From Burhinus oedicnemus (taxonomy: Eukaryota; Chordata; Aves; Charadriiformes; Burhinidae): 64,000 nt of DNA. Positions 12,101-24,606 of this stretch are shown here, piece after piece. The notes under the pieces are model-generated. The model was given only the letters and a program-made list of their open reading frames with translations. It was not told the DNA's origin and did no database searches. Position numbers and translations under genes: made by a program. Within the stretch, counting starts at the first letter, position 1. Every line of letters begins with the position of its first letter. Where the stretch lies: contig VFFE01007649.1 in the NCBI GenBank assembly GCA_008921705.1, forward strand, positions 587,275 to 651,274, read 5' to 3'.

Positions 12101-13429
12101 TATAACACACTATCTGAAAAGGCTCATTGAAAAATCTGAGCTGTTATTAAACAGTGGCAGACTGATAATAGCACATAATTCTCAAACCATAAGAGTTTTA
12201 AAATATTGATGAAGTGGTGAGTCCTGTTGCTACTAAGATATGCTATGTTTGTGTACTTTATGCAAATCCAGAGAAGCTTTTTAAGCAATTGTTCTGAGCA
12301 TGTAAAAAACTAACTGAAGTTAATAAGATTGTTTGTAAAGAAGTATATCTGATGTCTAATACAGTGGAGTTTCTTTTTGGTTAGTTTTTCAACTGAAGAT
12401 GTATGTAGATGGATGATGGGTATGTTTACTAGGTTTTTTTATGCTATTTCTGCCCTACTTTACCTTTCTATATCATTCTCCTGTATCATTCTGGGTACAC
12501 TTGGCAGTTTGATTATGTATCACATGTTTCTTTAAAATATTACTTAGCTTCTCTTTTACTGGAATACTTGATGTTGCTTGCATTAGCAATTGCTTTTAAA
12601 GTGAGTGATTTTCCCTATTAAAGTCCATATAGAATTGAATATCAAATAATAGCATTTTCTGCTCACCCCTGCTTCTTTTTGGGTAGATTTAAAGAGTTCT
12701 TTGCAAAAGGTAAGTCTTCTATTACATTTACTAGAGAATTTAGCTTGTATGCAAGAGACATTTCCTAAAAAACTTTCTAGGTTTCTAGCAGTTTCCACGA
12801 AATACTCTTGATTTCAACCCTGGTAAATTATGAAGATATATACCATAAGGCTTTGTTTAGAAAAGCTGAGATGGTGGCCAAATTGCTTGAGGAAACATAA
12901 AAAGATTAATGATTGAGTTCTGCCTGGCTCCCAGATTTTCACTTCCTGAATCAGTGTAGCTGAGTCATATCACAAAGATGACACATATTGACTCTGGGGA
13001 GGGAGCAGCAATTATTTGCCTTATTATTTTCCATGTCAGGCAAGTAATAGAGCAATATTGTGCCAGCCAGCGAAAGAAGAAATTTCTAGCTTGTCTGTCC
13101 TTCAGCTTGAAGGACTGTTGTGCATACTTCTCAAAGACGGGTATATATTTGGCAATAAGGACCTTACTGCAAAGAACAAAAATATCTAGATCTTCCTCTG
13201 GATTCTACTTTGAAGCAAGACAAAATACCAGGACGTATAAACAGTGCTCAGTTTCCGTATTAACACCCTTCCAGGGAAGTGGCCTATGGATCACCAGCTC
13301 CAGAAAAATTATTTTGATGGTGGTGTTGTGTAGTCTTTCTCCCACAAGGTAGAACAGAGGTGTTTAATGTTTGTTTAGTCATTCTCAAATGTCTGTACAT
13401 GTTGCCTTTGTTGTTTGTTTGTTTCATAG
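12101..13429 (+). other. Intron up to the CUB2 exon
   Basis: AT-rich sequence ending in a GTTTGTTTGTTTCATAG acceptor region. An open frame at 12978-13352 has no family resemblance and is taken as chance. Confidence 0.55.
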
Positions 13430-13658
13430 ATCTATTTGCGATTCTTGGACTACGAGATGCAGAATTCCAACGAATGTAAAAGGAATTTTGTAGCTGTCTA
13501 TGATGGAAGCAGCTCCGTGGAGGATTTGAAAGCGAAGTTTTGCAGCACTGTTGCTAATGATGTAATGCTGCGGACAGGTCTAGGTGTAATCCGCATGTGG
13601 GCAGATGAAGGCAGTCGAAGCAGCCGATTCCAGATGCTCTTCACATCTTTCCAAGAAC
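13430..13658 (+). CDS. NETO1: NETO1 exon, second part of CUB2 domain
   Basis: This internal exon encodes 76 codons plus one base and starts I-Y-L-R-F-L-D-Y. It contains the conserved NEC and KFC cysteines, the FVAVYDG strand and the end of the domain ([11 protein letters not shown]), as in the second CUB domain of NETO1, an extracellular module of this single-pass synaptic membrane protein. The acceptor is TTTCATAG before 13430 and the donor is C|GTAAGA after 13658. The single leftover base (C) joins CC of the next exon to give the P-P-C that precedes the LDLa module. NETO1 acts with kainate and NMDA receptors (family knowledge). The first part of CUB2 must lie on an exon upstream of the window; I searched 1-13429 by eye and did not find it. 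The identity rests on remembered NETO1 sequence, with near-identical residues; NETO2 fits less well. Confidence 0.95.
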
Positions 13659-13822
13659 GTAAGACCCTAATCAGTGTGTCCGCCTTTCAGTTTGTTAAAT
13701 GATACAAATCCTGAAAACTGTTAATATTTCCTTCATGTCGAGCAGACACTGAAGATGTTCCCAAACAATGTAAATATTCAGAATAGTTTTTATGCCAAGC
13801 GTTTATAGTGTACAATAATTTG

Positions 13823-13970
13823 TAATGCAGTAGATAGAGCACAGGATTCAGAGACAGGAATACAGGTACGAGTAGTCATGACCTGTCCTGTTGTATGACC
13901 GTGACTTTTATCTGATTCCCAAGCTATAGAGCCGCTCTGTCTCAGTTTTCCCTTACACAACATGGAAGGT
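13823..13970 (+). repeat. MIR-like tRNA-derived SINE fragment
   Basis: GTAGATAGAGCACAGGATTCAGAGAC, then TGACCGTGAC, then CTCTGTCTCAGTTTTCCC and CATGGAAGG follow the order of the MIR SINE (A-box region, GTGACCTTGGGCAAG region, CTCAGTTTCCCCATCTGTAAAATGGGG region). It is strongly diverged, as expected for an ancient amniote repeat. It sits 165 bases after the CUB2 exon donor. Confidence 0.6.
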
Positions 13971-16900
13971 TTTTATCAAGCCTGATCCTTTTCTATGAAT
14001 TTGATTTTTTAGACCTCATTGTGATGGGCATTTGAAAAATACCTTATGATTATTTTATCACAGATGGTGGGTGTGTTTGTGCATATTCCAGAATGCACAT
14101 ATCAATAAACATACATATTAGATATTGTTAAGCAAAGAATTTAGTTAATTTTTTGTAGCAAGAAAAGTTTTCTAAAAGCCTTATTTGATATTTTGGTAAA
14201 TATTCTCTCTATACACCTTGCCTGCATTCATATGTTTGTATGATTTCTGGACTCAGATAATGAGCAAAACAGCTTTTGAAAGAAACAAAAAAGTAGCCAG
14301 TTTAAAAAAAACCAAAACAAATAAACAAACAAATCACAAAAAAACCCTCAACAAAACCCAGTAATCCCATTCACTGAAAATGATTGACTGAGGTAATCAC
14401 CTATTGAAGATATCGATTTGTTTTCTTTGATGGAAAAAATGCATATTGAGGAAGGAGTATATGCATTTATTTTCACATATTGATTCATGTTAATTTTTAA
14501 TATATTTTTTGGTTTGTGCATCACATGTCTGACAGGAAGATTTCTGTGTGGCGGTCAGTAGTTGGAATGAAGGCGCAATCCTACCAAACACATTCTTCAT
14601 CTGTATTCTGTGTGTGTGTACTCTGCAATGAGGCAATGAGACTCTGCTGAGAGCAGCCTCCGTAATTCCTTAATTATGGCTCTGATTAAAAATTTCTGAC
14701 AGTCTACATGCCTGAAACTGCATACACCACTGTACACTCACACTGCAGCCTTAGGCTGGATTATATTTTTCTTGTCTGTAAATCAGGCCAGAGCCTAAAA
14801 GATACTGAGAACCCTCAGTTGAGATGATACTGCCCTTTTCTCATTTCTGCAACTGGAGATGTCTTGAATATTCAAGATCTGATTCATTTTTTTCACAAGG
14901 CATCCTGATCTGTTACCTTAGAAACAACTGCATAGACACTGGAGGTTCACAGCATATAAAGAACTGGAGAGTGAAGCACTGTGATGACTAACTTGAAATG
15001 AAGGTTTGAATAAGTGTGTGTTTGCAAGGCTTTCATATTTTAAAGGAAAATCAGGAAAAATGTGTTTTTTTCTCTTACAGTATTCTTAATATATTTACCT
15101 GACGTGCTACACCTTGTGAGTGACTCCGTTCTTGTAAACAGATGATAGTTTATACTGTATGATATTCTGACTGGGAAGTTAAAAATATTAACATGGCATG
15201 TTTTCTGTAAATTTATTCTGAATAGTCATTGCGTGCTAAAAGCTGAAAATTTATTAAGGGCTCAATTGTGCTTTGAGATATGTATAGACAGCCTGTTCAT
15301 AAATATTAGAAGAAACTGCATTCTTGTTTTTAATGCTGGAGTTTAACTTCAAAGATTTAAAGGTGATGCTGAATGTATTTTCTGTGCGATGTCGGTTTTC
15401 CGTAAGTGCTGCCCTATGCTGCGGACTGGTGCTGGCTGTCAGGTCAGCTGGCGCAGATGTCCGGTGTGCGCACTGTGAGACACAGCTCATAGCATGTAAA
15501 CTGCAATGTCTTTCAGCAGTGTGTGGGAATAATTAGATCATCTGCATGGAAGAGAAGGAATGTCAGTCCTCATTCAGGGAGATAAACATCAGGGAACAGA
15601 CACCTGTGTCTCTACTCAGGGACAGAGAGGAAAAAAGCTGTTTTGTTCACCTACGGCTGAGAAAGAAACAAAATAGAAGATGACATTATGTTATGGTTAT
15701 GTGCATGGGCAAGAGTGACAAAGTAAAATTCCTGTATTTACTGTTGCTGTGGGAATGGCCAGGAGGTGTTGTGATCTGTAGCTCCCCATGTTCCTCTCCT
15801 TTGTGTGGAGTTAAGTTGTTGAGATTGCAAGTCTTCCCTAACAGAAGGGTCTGTGAACTGGAAGTAGTTTTTTGTGGAAATGGACTACTTAGCCTGAGGA
15901 ATGTCTTCCTTCTGTGTAACTCTGCTCAGTGTTAATTCTTGTTATAGAGCTGTTTCCTGGGGACTTGACATTTGTGTAGAACAGAGAAATCTTAAAGATA
16001 TTTCTTATATGATTATTTTCATATGGTTTGATCAGTGTGCTCCAATTACATTTGAAATATATGTGTCTTTTTTGTTGGTGTCTAAAAAGTGGTCTTACAA
16101 GTTTTCAAACCTCTAGCAGTGATGCTTTGCAGAGCAGCAGTGCTGTAAATACGTCTGAAGGAAGAGCATACAATGCAAGAAGTTATTAAACTTCCTATGC
16201 CAGAAAATCAGTAGTGATTCTCACATCATCAAAATAGTAGTAGAGCTCTAAGTAACACTTAGTAACCAATTAATTCTTAATAGCTGATGATTTAGAGTGA
16301 TGATTTGATATTTCTGATCAGCATTATTAGCTATTCCAACTATCATTATGGGTTTTGTCTGCTTATGTCCTAGGTTTTTAATCTTTAATCTTTCTTCTAA
16401 GCATATATCTAATTGTATTTTTGGGTGTGGTAGTCACTGTCTCCAATAGATTTCAAATATCCAATAAATTAATATAAGAATTGGAAAAAGGAAAACAAGA
16501 AAGCTGGTATCATCAAAAGGTGTCTGTTCATCTGGTAAGAAGACTTGAAAAATTAGTCTGTTTTTTCACCTGCTGACTAACTGTTCATTTCATTTTCCAT
16601 GACTGTGAGAGTGATCTCCAGCCTGATTAATGACAGACATGCTACACCTACAGCTTCTTCAAAGAGCTGCTCCTGAGCAGACACACCTACGCTTTAACCT
16701 AAAAGCAGATTCGTAGAACCAGGGTGTATGGGATAAGAGAAAATCCCTCTGTATGCACAGCAGGCAAGACGTTCATCCTCTCACCTCTGACTGCTATTTG
16801 ATAGCACTGCTTCCTTCTCCATCCATAACCCTGCATCAAAAACCCCAGACCAGAAAAATATCATTCCTCCTTTTATTTTGTTGCCCATTTGAGCTCTAAG

Positions 16901-19838
16901 CCTGTTTTTAATGCCCTATCACATGTGGCTTTCCTAAAGGAGCACAAGTTTTATCATTCTTATATTCTTTTTATTAACAAAACCTCTATTTGAATAGAAC
17001 TCTGGGGCCATGTTTAGAAGAGTAGTGCACAGCTTTATCAAGTAACAGCACTCAAGTCCTTGTTTAAAGCCAGAATCCCTGAAGATGATCACCCCAACAT
17101 GGGCAGTTCTGTCATGGGGAAAAGGCACTGCAGGTGTGCAGTATTAATGACTGTGTTTATTGTGGTAATGCCAAGGGAACTACTGAGAACAGGAACAACA
17201 AAGTGATAAGTGCAACGTACGTGAAAAGATGGTTTCCCTTTGCAAGGACGTGTGAGTGTAAATAGATTACAGCTTTGCTGGTTTTGCTTCCACTCTAATG
17301 TATATATAAAAGAGAAAATATTGGGATTGCCTCCTTACTGGTGAGCACTCATCTGTGATTTTCTGCCCCTCTGTGCTATTTTCAGTTATCCCTGGAAAAA
17401 AACCCCACTGGCTAAGCATCCCAATGCCTCTCTGCCCCTGAACAAAAAAAGTGTTTGTGGTGCCTAGCATGTATAAACTGAACACAGACTGCAGCTCTGA
17501 GCACATGCTCCTGAGCTGCCATTCTCTGGTGAGTTCCTATTCAAAGAAATCCCATGAAACCACACATAACTGTTTTTTAAAGACTAGATTATCGATATGT
17601 ATCTGGTATTAACTATCCGTAAAAGTTACATTTATCTTGAACAGAGATGTCTGAAGGTGGCTAAGAAAGAAAATTCAGTCTTAAGCACATTTCACTTTCA
17701 AGTTTCTAATAGCTGTATTTTAATAAGATTTTTTTTCATTAGTGGCAAATGAAAAGATAAGTAATTTTACTTTAGGTAATATACTTGTAGTGTACAATAC
17801 TAAAACCATCTTAATAATTTCATAATTTTAATAAAGTAAGTGAAAAAGTCTCTTAGCATGACTGATGAACTGTTCCTTGGAGATGCTGAGAGAAAACTTC
17901 TTCCTCCGTTTCAAGGATGATTCAGGGAACATCTGAAGAATTTCATTTTTCTTTCTCTAATGAAGGAAAACAAGCTCTGTTTTTCAGTAAGGAACAGTGG
18001 GAAAATCCATATCATCTATACTTAAAGAATTCACGTGCAGAGCATGATAAAATGAGTTATCTTGAGAACGTGAGGAGTAGGTGTGAAATGTCTAACGAGT
18101 TCAGTGTAAAATATTTCTCACATCTAACCATTATTAAGATTTCAGAATTCACCCTCAGGAGAAAGCAAGACCTCTCAAAAATGTTGAGACAAGAAGGGAA
18201 GGGGGAAAGAGAGAAAAGTCTAAAAATATCAAGTAGAGGAGGGCATTCATCTAAGATTAGGGAGTCCTGGACTGAGATCCCTGTCTTGAAACAGGCTCAA
18301 AGGGTAAATCCACACGGTTCAATGAAGTACGACGTAGACACCCAAGCTGGCTTGCTCAGAGCTAATTCACAGCCTAGAAGCAAAGGAGATGCACTAACTC
18401 TGCATGGGGCTGAGAAACAGGGTAAATACACTGGGGAAAGCACTGCACTGAAGTGGAACAGCCAGGCTCCACACCAGGACCATAACAAGTCAGCTTTTGA
18501 TTTCATCTTGTAAAAATATTTTGACCTGGCTGTGTTTGCATTTTATACCCAAAGTATCCTGTAATGCCCAACAAAATGATGCTCAACACGCACAGATAAT
18601 GTATTTTATTATTAATGTCATAACATCACAATAGTATCATAACTATTAATAACATGCAGAATATTTAATTGTTATAATGCTTTATAAATATTGATATTTT
18701 ATAGTATACATAAACATGTATTACTTGTGATTATTTTTTTTATTACCTCAATGAAAGCAGTATTTTTTTTGAAAATATAAAATATGAATGCTTTTATTTC
18801 ACGTTACTTTGTAAACATGATATACGGAAGAACTATTCATGCTCTTTATGTTTCTCTGCCTTAGGGATATTCAGAATTAAAAGAATTTATGATCATTTTG
18901 CATTAATAAATGAAAAAGTCTAGATTATTGGCTCCATGTGCATTCCCAAAACCTTCCAATAGTAAGAAAATATAGACAAGTCTATTGGCTCAGTTTTTAT
19001 AAATTTTGAAAGCGGTAACCTTCAAATACTAAACTCAGGCTTTTTTGAATACTGTGATGGTAACCTTTTGGAAATATGATCATTTTAACAATCTCCTAAC
19101 TTGTACCAGAAACAAAATATATTTACATACCACAGAACGGAAATAGGGTTATTATTATTATATTTTTACAGTATAGATTTCTTAAACCTGAAAAAGACTC
19201 TGGGATATCATGTATATACCTGTTAATTTACTTGCTTACATATCTTCTAGGATAAGTGCACCATCTTGTGTTCAGTATAAATACTTGTTGCAAAGCAGAA
19301 GATGTTACGTTATAACTAATTCAATACCTATAAAAATCTGTTTGTATATTAAGACACAAGGTATCCCTACACATACCATAGGAATTTTTAAAAAGAAAAT
19401 ATTAACATTAAAAATAATGTAGAATGAAATTGTTTGAAGTTTTTTGTTTTGTATATATTATTTTAGATAGACTATAATTTTACATTAAAATAATTATTGG
19501 TTCAAATCCAAAATGGAAAAAGAACCTTTAATAATAGTATTTTTTTTAACTGGTGAATTAATTTAAATTGTAGTGTTTTCATGCTGTAAAATTCCAACAA
19601 TTTATCAAAGACTTAAAGTTATTAAAATGCATCAGGTTGAATTATATGTATAGTTCTAATTTGCTCGCTTGGATTATGGATTGTTCATTCTGCTGAATAT
19701 GCTCTCTCACTTATTTCTAGTCCAGTACCTTGGCAGAGCTTGACTCAAGGCAGTTTTGGGACACAGGAGAAATAACATTAACTGTGTGTTCCCAGCTGTT
19801 ACTTTCAATCGAAGTACGAACCCATCTTTTCAGAGAGA
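13971..19838 (+). other. NETO1 intron, mostly featureless
   Basis: About 5.9 kb of AT-rich intron, with an A/C-rich simple stretch near 14300-14350. Apart from the long open frame at 17917-18513, I see no supported feature. Confidence 0.5.
17917..18513 (+). other. Unexplained 198-codon open frame in intron
   Basis: An ATG-initiated frame of 198 codons runs through AT-rich intron DNA, sense to NETO1. The product is hydrophilic and rich in Lys, Ser, Gln and Glu, with a basic stretch (RQEGKGEREKSLK), no signal peptide, no membrane segment and no motif I recognise. From base composition I estimate that a frame this long is uncommon by chance in 64 kb but not excluded. It has no promoter or splice evidence and no CR1 similarity. 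Either chance, an unannotated lineage-specific exon, or a remnant of an old insertion. Confidence 0.15.
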
Positions 19839-21625
19839 CACAGAAGGGTTGAGGTTGGAAGGGACTCCGGGCTACAGACTAGTCCAATCCTCCTGCTCAA
19901 AGCGGGGTCAGCTACAGCTGGTTGCTCAGGGGTGTGTCCAGATGGGTTTTGGATATCTTCAATGATGGAGAGTCCACAGCCTCTCTGGGAAACCAGCTCC
20001 TGCGCAGTGTTTGACCAACCTCAAAGTAAAAGTTTGTCCTTGCATTTAAGGGGAAATTTTTATATTTCATTTAGTGCACATTGCTTCTTGTCATGTCACT
20101 GGGCACTGCTGAGTAAAGAAGACAGAGGTGTCTTCCTTACTCCCTCCCATCAGGTATTCGTACACACTGATGAGAGCCCCCCCCAAGCCTTCTCTTCTCC
20201 AGGCTGAACAGTCCCAACTCTCCCAGCCTCTCCTCATATGTCAGATGATCTAAGCCTTTAATGGTCTTTGTGGCCCTTTACTGGACTCATTCCAGTATGT
20301 CCATGTCTCTCTTGTGCCAAAGAGCCCAGAACTGGACACAGCACTGCAGATGTGGCCTCATCAGTGCTGAGTAGAGGGGAAGGATCACATCTCCCAACCT
20401 GCTGACAATGCTCTTTCTAATGCAGCCCAAGATACTGGTGGCCACCTTTGCCACAAGGACACATTGCTAGCTCATAGTCAGCTTATTCGGCACCTTTTCT
20501 GCAAACTTGCTTCCCAGATGGTCAGTCCCCAGCATGTACTGGTGCATGAAGTTATTCCTCTCCAGACACAGGACTTTGCATTTCATTTTGTTGATCTGCT
20601 TGAAGGTCCTGTTTCTCCAGCCTATTGAGGCACATCTGTACAGCCACCCAACCAGTCCTCCCAGTTTTGCACTGCCTGCAAACTTGCTGAGAACATACTC
20701 TGTCCCATCATCCAGGATATTAATGAAGTTGAAGAGTACTGGCCTTAGTACTGACCCCTGGGGTACATCACTAGTGACTGGTCTCCAGCTGGACTTCATG
20801 CTACTGATCACAACTTTTTGAGCTTGGCAGTTCAACCAGTTTCAGTGAAACTTATTAACTATTTATCTAGCCCATATTCATCAGTTTGTCTGTGAGGATG
20901 TTATGGGAAACAGGTGAAAGCTTTTCTTAAGTAGAGAAACACAACATCGACTGCTCTCCCCTCAATCACCAAGCTAGTCATCCAATTGTAGAAGGTTGTC
21001 ATGTTGGTCAAGCATGATTTCCCTTTCATAAGTGAACGTAGACAACACTCTTCTTGTTCTTCAAGTGTTTGGAAATGGTTTTGAGGATTATTTGCTCTGT
21101 CACCTTCCCAAGGTTCGAGATGAGGCTGACTGACCTGTAGCTCTCAGGATTCTCCTTCTTGCCTTTCTCAAAGACAGGGGGACGTTTGCTTTCTTCCAGT
21201 CCTCAGAAACCTCCCCCAATCACCGTGACCTTTAAGAGATAATCAAGAATGGCTTCACAATGACTTTAGCCAACTTCTGGGGGCATCACATCAGGGCCCA
21301 TGGGCTCGTGTCTGTCCTTCATTGCCTCAGCGTTTTCCATGTCCTTTGTCACCAAGTCCTCTGCCCCATTCAGCATCACACTCACATATTCCCCCATCTT
21401 GCTTTGGCAGCTGACATACCGGTAGAAGCCCTTTCTTTTGCCCTTTATAGCCTTCACCAGATTCAACTCCAGGCAGACTTCAGCTTTCCGAACTGTATCA
21501 CTGCATCTTTGGTCAGTGCCTCTGTATTTCTGCTAGGGTCATCTGACGCTTCTTCCACCTCTTATATGTGTTATGCCACATACCTTGTCTGCTCGATTCT
21601 ACTCCCATCCTGGGTTCTGTAACAG
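19839..21625 (-). mobile_element. CR1 LINE copy D, antisense, 3' half
   Basis: Read on the minus strand this is a decayed CR1. Its 3' end (left, near 19839) shows GAGGTTGGAAGGGACT on the + strand, then CTCAGGGGTGTGTCCAGATGGGTTTTG and GTCCACAGCCTCTCTGGG, typical of the CR1 3' region. Reverse transcriptase pieces follow to the right: PQGSVLRPVLFNF, then a degraded YVLSKFAGSAKLGG where FADDTKLGG stood, so the catalytic DD is lost. At 21266-21466 there is linker-like KGKRKGFYRYV and GPDVMPPEVG. It is full of stops and frame changes and has no clean octamer tail, so it is older than copies A and B. Confidence 0.88.
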
Positions 21626-24120
21626 CTTCAGGAAATCATCAGCACCAGATCCATCTTGCTGTAAAAGAATCCTGTTTACTACTAGCTAATTTATCTTTTC
21701 GCTATTACTAGAATGTCCATGTTGCAGCATTCCAAGACCCCTTTGCTGTGCCTTTTTAAGGGCAAAATCCCTAATTCCTCTAATGTACAATGGGACTGAC
21801 AAGTTTTCAGCTTTCCTTGATACTTTCATTCATTCCAACAAAAGCCTTCATTAGAGTGGGGAAAATATATTGATTTCTTGTCCAGCTTAATCACCTGAGG
21901 TTCAAGGAACCACAGAGAGGACTTGACTCTACTAATTTTATAAACATGAACAAGAGGGGGCTGTTTGTCATTAGGTTTAGGAATCTTACATTTGCGTTTC
22001 TCTCATGCTAAATTTGCTGTACTTAATCTGAAATTGCTCTTCCTCACTATTCATCTAGTTTTGACATTTATTGACATACCCTCTCTTTCCTCCATGGTTC
22101 AACAGCACAATCTAAAGAAACTGAAATTTTCTTTTTTCTTCTTCACTCTTGCCTTTCATTTCCAGATCTCCCTGCCATCACTTTGCATAATTATCCCTTC
22201 TTCTTAAATCTGAAAAAAATTTCTTTTGTACCACTCTTATTTTTTCTCTTTTATTTCTGCAACATTTCCTAATATATTTTGTTTGAAATAAAGTCTCTTC
22301 TCATTCCTTTCAATGCAGAATGTCTTGTGTCATCTGTTTCTACTGTGCAGTTCTCTCTTTCTTCCTCTTCCTTTAACTTCCTTTACTACGTTCCTCTAGT
22401 TCCTACTTTTTTACTTACCACCACTATACTTCTAAATTCCTTCATTTCTGCTTCACACAACTGTCCTTCCTTCTTTTGGGGGTTTTTTTCCACTATTAAT
22501 CCTTTCTTTGCTGTTGCATTCAGGATTAAATCAAACTGATTTTAAGGGCTCAAGAGCAAGTCACAGACATCTAAAAGGTTCTGCCTGCTCAGACACAGAA
22601 CTCCGTCCTCACCACTTTGCTTCTAAGGCCTTTCATGTTACTCTGCATGTTTTTTGGTGTTTTGGTAGGGTTTTTTTCTCCTTTTTAGCTTTATTAGCCA
22701 TAAACTTTCCTAATCCTGCACTTCTTTTTTTCCCTTGGTCCCCTGTCACTCTTTGTGCTTTCTCCATTTGTCATTTGGGTCTTCTTTTCTTGTGCACCTC
22801 CTGCTTGTTACCATGTGTTTTGAATGGGTGGCTACTTAGATCTTCTAAGGTTTTCCTTTCATAAATTCTCTCCTCTGTTTCTTTTTTGCTTAGAGCAGGC
22901 AGTGAAACTCTTTCTGTGTCTTGGAAAGAACCAGTCCCAAAAGATCCTCACCTTGCCCAGAAACAGGAGTTGCAACTAGAGTGTGAAAGGTTGATAGTGC
23001 CTCTGGTGGGTCCTCTGTATAATGTGTCATGGTATCCTCCAGGCTCAGCCCTCACTATCGCCAAATGACAGCAACAGATAAGGACTCCCTTGCTAATATG
23101 CACGTGTGCTGTTCTGCTCTTTCTGTCCAGTTTAAAGAAAAATCCTTCCTGTAACAAACTTAACACTTGACCAGGGTCACAGCAGCTTAGGAGGTATTAT
23201 ACCAGATTTTTCCAAAAACTGAACAGTGGGCAGAACCAGTCTGGCTGAGCAGTCTTCTGCATTGGCTAAGAGATACGGTATACGTATACTGCTATATCTG
23301 AGTGGATGGTTGCATATTTGGGGGTGTGTACAGGTTTTGATGGTATATATTATTTGTTTAAGAGGCCATAACTGCTCTGAAGAAGCCATTATAGTCAGTT
23401 ATGGTTATCTGAACTTGAGCACTTAGTGAAAAGTGGATTTCTTGACATGATATATGGTGCCATTAAGTTCTGCAATATAAATCCTTTGTACTGCCTTTAG
23501 TTAGCAAACCACTGAAGAAGTCGTCTGCTCTGAGGCAGTCTCTGTGCTATGCATACATGTTGTCATAGGAACAGCTTTTAAAGTTACAGAGGAGAAAAAC
23601 TGTTTGTAGCTCTTCTAACTGAAGGAAGGTCTTCTGGTTTGGTTTTAGTAAAAGAAATATGAGGAGTAATTTCTCTTTACTATTTTATATAATTTTGTAG
23701 TAGTATCTTTACAGCGCCAACACCTAAGGATCTCCCAACACTTGAGTAAGTAGCACAGTTTAGCAGCGTGTACAATTCCTTCTAATGGCTTCCAAGCTGC
23801 TTCTTCACAGTAATAGTACATAGCCTTCAGTAAAGCCTTCATCTTGTGGCTTTAATCTGCTTGATTCTCCTAGACCATGGGCTTCAGGGACACTGAAGAC
23901 TGTTGCTTTTTTTAATCTTCACACTTGTGATCAAAGGGGTACTTTTTTACTCTAGCTTTTCTTATGAACAAAAGGGGTTTTAAATAATTTTCTCTGTATA
24001 AATGTTCAGACACTGTTGATATGGGCACTAACTTATGTATCTTCTTTGAGTCACACAAGTTTTCTTGCAGAACTGGAGTTTCAGCAGCAAACTTTGAAAC
24101 AAATTATTTCCCATACACCA
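21626..24120 (+). other. Intron with strong pyrimidine skew
   Basis: About 2.5 kb. From roughly 22040 to 22860 the + strand is dominated by T and C, for example TCTCTTTCCTCC and TTCTTCACTCTTGCC. This gives artificial hydrophobic, Phe/Leu/Ser-rich open frames (21965-22207, 22279-22539, 22508-22864) that I do not call genes. 23070-24120 is ordinary AT-rich intron. Confidence 0.5.
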
Positions 24121-24213
24121 GACCTGGCTGGAATAGAGTTAACTTGTTTCATAGCAGCCCTTAGGGTGCTGTGTTTTGGATCTGTGGCTAAAACTGTTGA
24201 TAACACATCAATG
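24121..24213 (+). mobile_element. Fragment of an avian retroviral LTR
   Basis: GGCTGGAATAGAGTTAACTT, CATAGCAGCCC, GGTGCTGTGTTTTGGAT and GTTGATAACACATCAATG follow in order the words of a very common avian endogenous retrovirus LTR, recalled from other bird genomes. Only about 90 bases remain, and no coding part adjoins. It ends at the C8/G8 structure. Confidence 0.6.
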
Positions 24214-24238
24214 ACCCCCCCCAACATTGAGGGGGGGG
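24208..24238. repeat. C8/G8 inverted repeat with interleaved second stem
   Basis: Eight Cs (24215-24222) and eight Gs (24231-24238) are separated by AACATTGA. The CATTGA in that loop (24225-24230) is the reverse complement of TCAATG just before the Cs (24208-24213), so two inverted repeats interlock. It lies at the edge of an LTR fragment, 255 bases before the LDLa exon. Confidence 0.6.
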
Positions 24239-24492
24239 CAACCCACATGAGAGTCAGACTATGGGAAAGTCCATCCATCTTAGACAGAACTGAAAATCTC
24301 TTGCCACAGAATAATAAACAGTGTGTGATTTGAGTGCTCTCAATGCTGCATGTCAAATATTAAATATGCTGGAGGAACCTGCATTGTGTAGCTTTCTCCT
24401 ATTACAGATTACATGATCACTCCTAGATGTGTTTGTTGTGAAGAACCGAGTGATTTACTACTTAATATCAGCTTTTTCTCTCTTGTTTTTAG

Positions 24493-24606
24493 CCCCTTGT
24501 GAAGCCAACACATTCTTTTGCCACAGTAATATGTGTATTAATAATACATTGGTCTGCAATGGACTCCAGAATTGTGTGTATCCTTGGGATGAAAATCACT
24601 GCAAAG
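24493..24606 (+). CDS. NETO1: NETO1 exon, LDL-receptor class A module
   Basis: This exon of 114 bases encodes one complete LDLa module with six cysteines (PCE, FFC, NMC, LVC, QNC, NHC) and the acidic DENHC end that normally helps hold calcium. A potential N-glycosylation site, N-N-T, sits in the middle. The acceptor is CTTGTTTTTAG before 24493 and the donor is AAAG|GTAATG after 24606; both phases (2 bases in, 1 base out) match the flanking exons. In NETO proteins this module sits between CUB2 and the membrane helix. Reading past the donor gives only G-N-V and a TAG at 24615-24617, so retention of this intron would end the protein before the membrane. The same bases read in another frame look like a longer ORF (24499-24873), which I regard as a shadow. 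Confidence 0.95.

Noticed and set aside
12978..13352. 124-codon open frame just before the CUB2 exon
   Set aside because: It does not resemble the expected first part of CUB2 and is not in phase with a usable donor; chance.
15324..15536. Cys-rich frame (AALCCGLVLAVRSAGADVRCAHCE)
   Set aside because: Looks like a small secreted peptide at first, but there is no start context, splice support or family resemblance, and the opposite strand is open too.
20507..20821. Open frames on the + strand of copy D and those on the opposite strands of copies A, B and F
   Set aside because: Antisense shadows of CR1 coding sequence.
21965..22864. Hydrophobic open frames that look like membrane proteins
   Set aside because: They come from the T/C-rich strand; Phe, Leu and Ser codons are simply T/C-rich. 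No conserved pattern.
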